Below, piece after piece: positions 1 through 4,764 of a stretch of DNA of 5,894 nucleotides (positions within the stretch are counted from its first letter, which is position 1; each line of letters starts with the position of its first letter). The translations under genes were made by a program, and so were the position numbers. The stretch comes from Verrucomicrobiales bacterium. Its GTDB lineage: Bacteria > Verrucomicrobiota > Verrucomicrobiia > Verrucomicrobiales > DEV007. Location: contig JABDJT010000136.1 in the NCBI GenBank assembly GCA_013003335.1, positions 1 through 5,894 of the forward strand, given 5' to 3'. The notes under the pieces are model-generated. The model was not told the DNA's origin. It saw only the letters and a program-made list of their open reading frames with translations, and ran no database searches.

Positions 1-755
1 GAGTGATCCTGGCCGACAACCCGGAGATTGCCAAAGCGATCATCGAAACACTGCACAGCGCCCAGCAAAACGTGCTCATCCAGAAATTTGTCGCTGAAAG
101 CAAAGGCAAAGACGTCCGGGCATTTGTCATCAATGATCGCGTTGTCGGGGCCATTCGGCGGACAGCCCAGGGGCAGGAATTTCGAAGCAACGTTCACCGT
201 GGAGGCGTGGCAACGGCGATTGATCTGGACCCGGCTTATGAAAAAGCAGCCGTCATGGCGGCCCAGATCATGGGGCTGAAAGTGTGTGGCGTCGATATGC
301 TCGAGGGAAAAGACGGACCGCAGATTATGGAAATCAATTCGTCCCCGGGCTTGGAAGGAATCGAGGGAGCAACCGGTCTCGATATTGCCGGGGAAGTCAT
401 CGATTTTATCGCCGACCAGGCAAAAATGCCCGACATCGATCTTCGTCAGCGACTCACGATTAGTCGGGGATACGGCGTGGCGGATATCTTCATTCCGGAA
501 GGCAGCGCCTTCGTCGGCAAAACCATTCTCGAAACCAATCTCAGGGATCAGGACGTGGTGGTGCTCACGCTCAAACGGAATGAATCGGTCATCTCCAATC
601 CGAAATCATCCCGTGTCCTCGAAGCTCATGACAGCCTCCTCTGCTACGGCAAAATCGAGAACATGAAGAAGATGCTTCACGATCGACCCGAACGGAAAAA
701 GAAAATCAAGGACCTCCCTGAAACCCCCGTCACCGAGGGCACCACCCATGCCTGA
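1..755 (+). CDS. rimK: RimK-like ATP-grasp ligase with C-terminal TrkA/RCK_C domain (5' truncated)
   Basis: The gene is open at the left edge; the first complete codon (GTG at 3) is an internal Val, not a start. Counting from it, residues 1-140 match the C-terminal half of RimK-type ATP-grasp ligases: RSNVHRGG at 61-68, VDML with Asp98, and MEINSSPGLEG at 109-119, where Glu110 and Asn112 are the expected Mg-ATP ligands. The family ligates amino acids, classically glutamate onto ribosomal protein S6, with ATP. Residues about 158-226 (from VADIFIPEGSAFVGKTI to YGKIENMKKM) resemble a TrkA_C/RCK_C ligand-binding domain, which E. coli RimK lacks. A charged tail follows (227-250). The stop overlaps the start of the next gene by 8 bp, which implies translational coupling. 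The ATP-grasp call is firm. The substrate is not established, and the symbol indicates the family only. Confidence 0.88.
   Translation, partial: VILADNPEIAKAIIETLHSAQQNVLIQKFVAESKGKDVRAFVINDRVVGAIRRTAQGQEFRSNVHRGGVATAIDLDPAYEKAAVMAAQIMGLKVCGVDMLEGKDGPQIMEINSSPGLEGIEGATGLDIAGEVIDFIADQAKMPDIDLRQRLTISRGYGVADIFIPEGSAFVGKTILETNLRDQDVVVLTLKRNESVISNPKSSRVLEAHDSLLCYGKIENMKKMLHDRPERKKKIKDLPETPVTEGTTHA
735..739 (+). promoter_or_regulatory. Ribosome binding site for the desuccinylase-family gene
   Basis: GAGGG lies 8 bases before the ATG at 748, inside the last codons of the upstream ligase gene. It supports this start and a coupled operon. It is one of the few recognisable Shine-Dalgarno sequences in the window. 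Confidence 0.6.
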
Positions 756-1875
756 TTCCACGCCCCCTCGCGAAAAACGCCCCGTCGATGTCTGGGGGAA
801 AACCCGGATCAAACCCGGTAAACGAAAGCGAATCCGACTCAACGCAGGTGAGAGCTTCACCGGCATTAATGTCAGTATGCCGCTTATGGTTTGGCGGGGT
901 GAAGAAGACGGGCCTGTACTTGGCATCACCGGGGCCGTGCACGGAGACGAAATCAACGGGACGGGAGCCATTCGCCGGTTGCTACAGGATTCCCCCGCTT
1001 TCAAGCTGAAACGCGGCGCCCTGATTCTCGTTCCGGTTGTGAACATCACCGGGTTTGAGCGATACAGCCGCTACACGGTCGATCGACGGGACTTGAATCG
1101 AATGTTCCCCGGTAGCGCAAAAGGAAGTTTGACCAGTCGACTCGCCCACCTGGTCCAGGAAGAAGTGGTTGGCCGATGTGATTATTTACTCGATCTGCAT
1201 ACCGCGGCAGTGCGCCGGACTAATTTTCCGAATCTCCGTGCCGACATGGAGAATCCGGGCTGTGAACGCCTGGCGCGGAGTTTCGGAGCGGAAATCATTG
1301 TCGATAACGAAGGGCCCGATGGCTCACTCCGTCGCGAAGCCTGCAAGGCCGGTTGTCCGACAATCATTCTGGAAGCGGGCGAAGTGTGCAAAGTCGAGCC
1401 TTCCGTTCAGGAGATGATCCTGCGCGGGATCTCCCATGTGATGGAAGAGCTCAACATGATTGACGTGGAAAACGAAAGCCGCGGTGAAACACCTCCCCAT
1501 CAGATGGTCGTCAGTCGGTCACGTTGGATTCGTGCGGAGATGGGCGGCTTTTTGCAATTTCACATTGCTCCCGGTGACACCGTCGAAAAAGGACAACCTC
1601 TCGCGACCAATACGGGGCTGCTCGGGAAAAAGCTGGAAACCATACTCAGCCCCACCCATGGAATTGTGCTGGGGATGACAACCATGCCCGCTGTCGCTCC
1701 GGGGGATCCGGTCGTCCACGTGGCACTCCCCCAGACCAGGAAACAGCTACGTTCTCTCGAAAAAAGTGTCGACCGGATGGAAGACGATACCCTCGAAACC
1801 CAGGTCCGCGATCACCTATCGACCAACATTACCGTCGAGGAGCATGTTGTGATCGACGACGAGGACGAGGGATAA
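748..1875 (+). CDS. Succinylglutamate desuccinylase/aspartoacylase family zinc hydrolase
   Basis: A 375-aa protein with the M14-type zinc carboxypeptidase fold of the AstE/aspartoacylase family. Visible motifs are GAVHGDE at 62-68 (zinc ligands His65 and Glu68), DRRDLNRMFPGS at 112-123 (substrate-carboxylate-binding Asn/Arg region), LDLHTA at 148-153 (zinc ligand His151) and ILEAGE at 207-212 (probable catalytic Glu209). Residues about 253-328 form the C-terminal beta domain typical of the family (GDTVEKGQPLA). A charged extension (about 329-375) ends in an acidic run. The family hydrolyses amide bonds to release an acyl group or acidic amino acid, probably in the cytoplasm, since no signal peptide is seen. 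It overlaps the RimK-like gene, so it may act on that ligase's product. True AstE sits in an arginine-catabolic ast operon, and none is visible here, so the substrate is left open. Confidence 0.88.
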   Translation: MPDSTPPREKRPVDVWGKTRIKPGKRKRIRLNAGESFTGINVSMPLMVWRGEEDGPVLGITGAVHGDEINGTGAIRRLLQDSPAFKLKRGALILVPVVNITGFERYSRYTVDRRDLNRMFPGSAKGSLTSRLAHLVQEEVVGRCDYLLDLHTAAVRRTNFPNLRADMENPGCERLARSFGAEIIVDNEGPDGSLRREACKAGCPTIILEAGEVCKVEPSVQEMILRGISHVMEELNMIDVENESRGETPPHQMVVSRSRWIRAEMGGFLQFHIAPGDTVEKGQPLATNTGLLGKKLETILSPTHGIVLGMTTMPAVAPGDPVVHVALPQTRKQLRSLEKSVDRMEDDTLETQVRDHLSTNITVEEHVVIDDEDEG

Positions 1876-1884
1876 AAGATCAGA

Positions 1885-1934
1885 CCTGAAATGGAGTTCA
1901 GGGGAGGATCCGCTGGCTAACCGTGGTAGCGGAT
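1885..1934. terminator. Two hairpins in the convergent intergenic region, possible weak bidirectional terminator
   Basis: A perfect 6-bp stem (CCTGAA at 1885-1890 with TTCAGG at 1897-1902) is followed by a 7-bp stem (ATCCGCT at 1908-1914 with AGCGGAT at 1928-1934). They lie between the plus-strand stop at 1875 and the minus-strand stop at 1990, where a terminator is expected. Neither has a good T-tract on the plus strand. Read on the minus strand, the first is followed by the T-rich TCTGATCTTTTATC. Confidence 0.35.
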
Positions 1935-1989
1935 ATCCCACTCGATCGACTGTCGGTTTGAATTGCGCTGCCGCGCTCCCATTGACCGA

Positions 1990-2343
1990 TTACTGAGCCT
2001 GCACCACCGTGTGTGGGAGCAGACCGATATCCAGTTTCAGGTCAGGATGGTGCTGGATTACCGGGTCGACGTTGACCACGGCCACAGAATCTCTTTGGGA
2101 TTCGATTTTCGATTTTTGCTCATCGTCACCGATGACGATGACAAGGTCGAGGAGACCGAAGTGCTCGATCAGGTTAGGATTTTCGGGGAGATACCGGACG
2201 CCGTCCGGACTGTCCTCCGCGGTCTCCCGTCCCCGTTGCGAGACGTAGACCCAGAAGTGGGGTGCCAGTTGTTTGGCGATTGCTTCGGTCAGATCCGATT
2301 CGTTCTGGTGGTCGATCAGCAGGATATTGGGAAGACGTTTCAT
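1990..2343 (-). CDS. Hypothetical protein, 117 aa
   Basis: I do not recognise a family. The protein opens with KRLPNILLIDHQNESDLTEAI, and DLVIVIGDDEQ follows at about 66-76. Alternating hydrophobic strands and charged helices suggest a small alpha/beta, Rossmann-like fold, with no signal peptide or membrane segment. Codon third positions are mostly G or C, as in the neighbours, which favours this strand over the longer opposite-strand frame at 1963-2403. No in-frame start lies upstream between the ATG and the terminator at 2378-2414. The leader is pyrimidine-rich and lacks a Shine-Dalgarno site. The gene converges on the ligase-hydrolase operon. Any promoter must overlap the terminator of the preceding gene, or the gene is reached by read-through. 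Confidence 0.65.
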   Translation of the reverse strand: MKRLPNILLIDHQNESDLTEAIAKQLAPHFWVYVSQRGRETAEDSPDGVRYLPENPNLIEHFGLLDLVIVIGDDEQKSKIESQRDSVAVVNVDPVIQHHPDLKLDIGLLPHTVVQAQ

Positions 2344-2377
2344 CGGGGAAAGAGGGGGTGGGTTGGTTGTTTTGAGG

Positions 2378-2414
2378 AAAAAGAGAACCCGCGCCCTGTG
2401 TAGCGGGCGCGGGT
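2378..2414 (-). terminator. Rho-independent terminator after the repeat lipoprotein gene
   Basis: A perfect 10-bp GC-rich stem pairs 2387-2396 with 2405-2414 around an 8-nt loop. On the minus strand it is followed by TCTCTTTTTCC. It begins 39 bases past the lipoprotein stop. The plus-strand side has only a weak T-rich stretch, so it serves the minus strand. Confidence 0.85.
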
Positions 2415-2453
2415 ATCTCTATTTCATCGGTTAGTAGTTGGAGATTGGAAGGA

Positions 2454-2828
2454 TCACTCGGGCTTCTTGTCGTCGTCGTCGCCCGGTTTGCCGGCGTCAG
2501 CAGGCTCGATGCCCACGGTCGGAACCTTGATGGTCTCTTTTTCCAAAGTCACCTTCGGCACTTCGACCTCGACTTCTTTCAGGCCGGCTTTCACCTCAGC
2601 GACATCAACGTCGATCTTCGGCAATTTGCCTTCTTCGGCGTCAACATCGACGCTCGGGAGGTTGCCTTCTTTCGTCACTTTGATTTCCGGCAAGTTGCCT
2701 TCTTTCACGTCAACATCGACGCTCGGCAGTTTGCCTTCTTCGGTGACTTCAACGTCGCAGGAGCTAAGCGTGAATGCCGCTCCGACTGCAAAGGTTGAAG
2801 TAAGGATTGCTTTCAGTGGTTTTTTCAT
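2454..2828 (-). CDS. Acidic repeat lipoprotein, 124 aa
   Basis: The N-terminus has Lys2, Lys3 and Lys6, a hydrophobic stretch and a lipobox LSSC at 21-24, predicting a lipoprotein cut before Cys24. The +2 residue is Asp25, which in E. coli directs retention in the inner membrane; whether that rule holds here is unknown. Residues 26-85 are tandem units of 11-12 residues with EG[KN]LP at 31, 43, 54 and 66, separated by valine/aspartate-rich strands such as VDVDV. The DNA shows this too: TCAACATCGACGCTCGG (plus strand) occurs at 2641 and again at 2710, 69 bases apart. A variant VEVEVP segment follows, with a hydrophilic tail ending DDDDKKPE. The function is unknown. A periplasmic beta-repeat protein is plausible. 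The gene starts 54 bases after YqaE and ends at a strong terminator, so the two are probably co-transcribed. Confidence 0.85.
   Translation of the reverse strand: MKKPLKAILTSTFAVGAAFTLSSCDVEVTEEGKLPSVDVDVKEGNLPEIKVTKEGNLPSVDVDAEEGKLPKIDVDVAEVKAGLKEVEVEVPKVTLEKETIKVPTVGIEPADAGKPGDDDDKKPE
2635..2735 (-). repeat. Direct repeats inside the lipoprotein gene
   Basis: A 17-base identical block occurs at 2641-2657 and 2710-2726 (period 69 bases, 23 residues). Related blocks containing TTGCCTTCTT follow each copy. They encode the tandem EG[KN]LP units, so the protein appears to have grown by internal duplication in frame. Confidence 0.75.
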
Positions 2829-2882
2829 GGTCTTGGGTTCTTTCTATTTTTTGGTTATAGTGATTGCTATGGACTATTTGGA

Positions 2883-3065
2883 TCAGGCAACCGCGGTTTG
2901 CTCGCCACGAGTCAGGATGATGTAGCAGGCGTGAATGATTCCCGGGATGAACCCAAGGAGTGTCAGGAGGATGTTGATCCAAAAGTGTTTTCCGAGTCCC
3001 ACCTGGAGGAAAACTCCGAGAGGGGGAAGGATGATGGCTGCGATGATTCTGAGTAGGTCTTTCAT
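2883..3065 (-). CDS. yqaE: YqaE/Pmp3 family small membrane protein
   Basis: The 60-aa protein has the near-invariant signature of the family (UPF0057/Pmp3): LPPLGVFLQVGLG at 13-25, then FWINILLTLLGFIPGIIHA at 28-46. Two membrane segments (about 4-22 and 29-51) form a helical hairpin in the cytoplasmic membrane. The length is normal. Eukaryotic and plant homologues (Pmp3, RCI2) are induced by salt or cold and influence membrane potential and ion tolerance; the bacterial role is poorly defined. The ATG at 3065 gives the expected N-terminus. No Shine-Dalgarno site is present, and the 29 bases before the ATG contain no G on the coding strand. A sigma-54-like promoter lies at the right distance upstream. 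The repeat lipoprotein gene follows in the same direction. Confidence 0.95.
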   Translation of the reverse strand: MKDLLRIIAAIILPPLGVFLQVGLGKHFWINILLTLLGFIPGIIHACYIILTRGEQTAVA

Positions 3066-3104
3066 GGGTAGGTAGGATGTAGGTTGGTAGTTGTCGGTCT
3101 GTAT

Positions 3105-3121
3105 TGCTCAAAACGTGCCAA
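3105..3121 (-). promoter_or_regulatory. Sigma-54 (-24/-12) promoter candidate for yqaE and the lipoprotein gene
   Basis: The minus strand reads TTGGCACGTTTTGAGCA. The -24 element TTGGCACG is a full match to the RpoN consensus. The invariant GG and GC are separated by exactly 10 bases, and the -12 element GAGCA keeps GCA but lacks TT. The predicted start is near 3094, giving a leader of about 29 bases to the yqaE ATG. Confidence 0.6.
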
Positions 3122-3389
3122 CCCTTATTTCGGCTCCCTTTATGGACTGATAGTCAGCGTGTTACGAATATTTTACACCGCGATCTGCACGGCAGACGAA
3201 GGGATTTGATCCTGAAATCGGTCATTTTGAAATGCGGTTTGCATGGCATGTGTGCAGAAAGCAAGAATCAAATTTGCCTGAATCTGCGGGACGGATCCTG
3301 CGCTTCCGGGAAATTCCGGTTTGAATCCAGCTCTTCGGAATTCGTGATGCTCGTTGAGTCATTCTCAGACCGTGCAAGAGAGGTACAGC
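3122..3389. other. Intergenic region with small palindromes, no gene supported
   Basis: The stretch between the yqaE promoter and the sigma-gene terminator contains only frames with poor protein character. It holds several short inverted repeats: CTGC-ACG-GCAG at 3185-3195, GATTT-N7-AAATC at 3203-3219 and CATTT-TG-AAATG at 3223-3234. GCATGGCAT occurs at 3241-3249. These lie about 90-155 bases upstream of the predicted sigma-54 start, the usual range for enhancer-binding activator sites, but no known operator is recognised. Confidence 0.4.
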
Positions 3390-3418
3390 AAAAGGGCCGG
3401 GTCTTCCGACCCAACCCT
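3390..3418 (-). terminator. Rho-independent terminator after the ECF sigma gene
   Basis: GGGTC at 3399-3403 pairs with GACCC at 3408-3412 around a TTCC loop. The stem extends through AGGG/CCCT (3393-3396 with 3415-3418) across a 2x2 internal loop. On the minus strand it runs into TTTT. It begins 26 bases after the sigma stop. Confidence 0.7.
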
Positions 3419-3444
3419 GATTCATGATTCTGGAGACAACTCAC

Positions 3445-4071
3445 TCAGGCCGCTGAGAAACCAGCGAGGAGTTGCATTCCTTCTTCTTTCAATTCATCGC
3501 CAATCCGCCCCCGGAGCAGATCCATGCCGCGACGGATTCGGGCTTTCACGGTTCCGAGGGGTCTCTGAATCTTTTCCGAAATTTGCCGCTGCGTCAGGCC
3601 CTCGAAATAGGCCAGCTCGATCACCTCGCGCTGCGACGGGGTCAGTTCCACCACTGCGTTCTCGAGGAATCTCCGGGCGTCTGCCCGATGGATCTCCTCG
3701 CGACCGGACGTGCGCGCCTCGGGCCGGCCCGTTTCGAGCCGCTTTTCGTAGCGATCATATAGCGCGCAGCGCCGCTGGACGCTTCGCACCCGGTCAATCG
3801 ACCGGTTTCGGGCAATGGTGCAGACCCAGGTAACGAGGGAGCCCTTTTTCGGATGGTAGGAATCGGCTTTGTTCCAAATCTTGCTCAGGATTTCGACGGC
3901 TACGTCTTCAGTATCTTCGCGGTGTCTCAGGACCTTGAGAGCCGTGGAATAAATCAGGGGGTAAAAACGGTCTTTGAACTCGGCAAAGGCGCCTGAGGAT
4001 TTTGCAGCAATTCGCTGCATCAACTCGAAGTCCGCCTGGCGGTCGGCGGCGGGAGCGGTTTGGGCTTTCAT
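3445..4071 (-). CDS. ECF-type RNA polymerase sigma factor
   Basis: The 208-aa protein has the two-domain layout of extracytoplasmic-function sigma-70 factors. Region 2 spans about 29-101, with FKDRFYPLIYSTALKVLRHREDTED for core binding and WVCTIARNRSIDRVRSVQRR at the end of region 2 for -10 recognition. A linker of about 34 residues follows. Region 4 spans about 135-190: LTPSQREVIELAYFEGLTQRQIS, then the recognition helix in PLGTVKARIRRGMDLLR. The product directs RNA polymerase to a small regulon. No anti-sigma gene with a membrane segment or zinc-binding domain lies beside it in the window. The start at 4071 leaves about 13 residues before the region 2 helix, normal for the family; Met18 is a less likely alternative. 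No Shine-Dalgarno site is visible, and the upstream gene's terminator ends 11 bases before the ATG. Confidence 0.93.
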   Translation of the reverse strand: MKAQTAPAADRQADFELMQRIAAKSSGAFAEFKDRFYPLIYSTALKVLRHREDTEDVAVEILSKIWNKADSYHPKKGSLVTWVCTIARNRSIDRVRSVQRRCALYDRYEKRLETGRPEARTSGREEIHRADARRFLENAVVELTPSQREVIELAYFEGLTQRQISEKIQRPLGTVKARIRRGMDLLRGRIGDELKEEGMQLLAGFSAA

Positions 4072-4082
4072 AGCTGTTGGTT

Positions 4083-4124
4083 AAAACGAAACAACAGGGT
4101 CTGTTCGCTGAACTGACCCTGTTG
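4083..4124 (-). terminator. Rho-independent terminator or attenuator between the helical-protein gene and the ECF sigma gene
   Basis: A perfect 10-bp stem (4092-4101 with 4115-4124) continues, past a T-T mismatch, into an inner GTTC/GAAC stem with a 3-base loop. On the minus strand it is followed by TTTCGTTTTAACC. It lies 43 bases after the upstream stop and ends 11 bases before the sigma ATG, so it may also control sigma expression. Confidence 0.75.
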
Positions 4125-4167
4125 CTTCAATGTGAGGATGAAAACGTCGAGTGGAGTTTCAACTCGA

Positions 4168-4626
4168 TCAGGCGGCCATCGCCAGGTTTGATTGAAGCCG
4201 CAGAGCGGTGTGAATCACGAGCGCGTCAGCGGTCTCGGTGATGAGGTAGTCCAGGAGAGCATCGATCTGAGCCAGAGCTTCCTGTTGATCATCTGCTTCT
4301 GACGAGACGGCGGCCGCAAGGCTCGCGTTGCTGAATGTCTGGAGGAAAAATGCAAATTCCTGATCGATTTTTTGGAGATTGGTTTCTCCGAGGAGAAGCC
4401 GGGCCCGAATTCCCCAACTTGTGCAGGAGTCGTCGTGAAAGGCGCTTTCTTCAGCCTCGTCGACGACTTCGTGGAAGAATTCGGCCAGTCGGGTCCAGGT
4501 TTCCTTATTCCGGGACGCCATTTCAAGGTTATACAGGGCCAACGCTGCCAGGTTTTTCGCGACTTGGCGAAACTGAGAGCGGTTGGAGTAGTGCAGTGGG
4601 TGGGGGGTGAATTGAATCGTTTTCAT
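4168..4626 (-). CDS. Hypothetical helical protein, about 152 aa
   Basis: I do not recognise a family. The chosen start, MKTIQF at 4626, follows a run of six G (4631-4636). The frame stays open up to 4752, but the upstream part reads poorly as protein and contains the predicted promoter. The sequence is almost entirely amphipathic helix, from QFRQVAKNLAALALYNLEMA to QIDALLDYLITETADALVIHTAL. It is rich in Ala, Leu, Glu and Gln, has no signal peptide or membrane segment and only one Cys, in DDSCTSW, so a small cytosolic helical bundle is likely. It has no zinc-binding motif typical of anti-sigma factors, though it directly precedes an ECF sigma gene. It lies downstream of a two-component pair, separated by a possible terminator, and has its own sigma-54-like promoter. 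Confidence 0.72.
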   Translation of the reverse strand: MKTIQFTPHPLHYSNRSQFRQVAKNLAALALYNLEMASRNKETWTRLAEFFHEVVDEAEESAFHDDSCTSWGIRARLLLGETNLQKIDQEFAFFLQTFSNASLAAAVSSEADDQQEALAQIDALLDYLITETADALVIHTALRLQSNLAMAA

Positions 4627-4630
4627 TATG

Positions 4631-4636
4631 CCCCCC
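4631..4636 (-). promoter_or_regulatory. G-run acting as a possible ribosome binding site
   Basis: GGGGGG on the minus strand lies 4 bases before the ATG at 4626 and favours that start over the in-frame ATG at 4638. The predicted sigma-54 start site (about 4632) falls inside this run, which leaves a leader of only about six bases, so its use in translation is uncertain. Confidence 0.35.
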
Positions 4637-4642
4637 ATATTT

Positions 4643-4659
4643 TGCAGGTGTTGTGCCAA
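4643..4659 (-). promoter_or_regulatory. Sigma-54 (-24/-12) promoter candidate for the helical-protein gene
   Basis: The minus strand reads TTGGCACAACACCTGCA. The -24 TTGGCAC is complete, the invariant GG and GC are 10 bases apart, and the -12 element CTGCA differs from TTGCA by one base. The predicted start is near 4632, very close to the ATG at 4626. Confidence 0.6.
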
Positions 4660-4726
4660 TGGCATCAAAAACGTAACTCGCTGAAAATCAGTGACTCGAT
4701 CTATTTCATTTCGGAAATATCGGCCC

Positions 4727-4761
4727 AAAATCGTGCAAAATGCCATGCGCATTGCACGATT
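4727..4761 (-). terminator. Hairpin after the response regulator, terminator or activator site
   Basis: A perfect 10-bp inverted repeat, AATCGTGCAA at 4729-4738 with TTGCACGATT at 4752-4761, begins three bases past the regulator's stop. On the minus strand it ends in TTTT. The T-tract is short. The repeat also sits about 97-129 bases upstream of the predicted sigma-54 start, so it could instead be a protein-binding palindrome. Confidence 0.55.
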
Positions 4762-4764
4762 GGC

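Noticed and set aside
1963..2403. 146-aa open frame on the plus strand opposite the 117-aa gene
   Set aside because: It mirrors the minus-strand gene and begins without a ribosome binding site. Its C-terminal part runs through the terminator hairpin, ending in the loop. The minus-strand protein has better composition and codon third positions.
2635..2735. Direct repeats as a possible CRISPR array
   Set aside because: The repeats are in frame, encode the protein's tandem units, and lack unique spacers of constant length.
2467..2925. Ser/Thr-rich 152-aa plus-strand frame opposite the lipoprotein
   Set aside because: Its repetitive TSTSxLGxLPS pattern is the mirror of the minus-strand repeats, which carry a clear signal peptide and lipobox.
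3222..3425. 67-aa minus-strand frame in the same region
   Set aside because: It begins at or inside the terminator stem and reads as low-quality, Arg-rich sequence with no upstream site.
3104..3427. 107-aa plus-strand frame in the intergenic region
   Set aside because: It starts within the sigma-54 promoter candidate and crosses the sigma-gene terminator. Its composition is rich in Arg, Ser and Cys with no recognisable pattern.
4627..4752. Longer N-terminus for the helical protein, starting at 4752
   Set aside because: The extension overlaps the promoter and the regulator's terminator hairpin, lacks a ribosome binding site and does not read like the rest of the protein.
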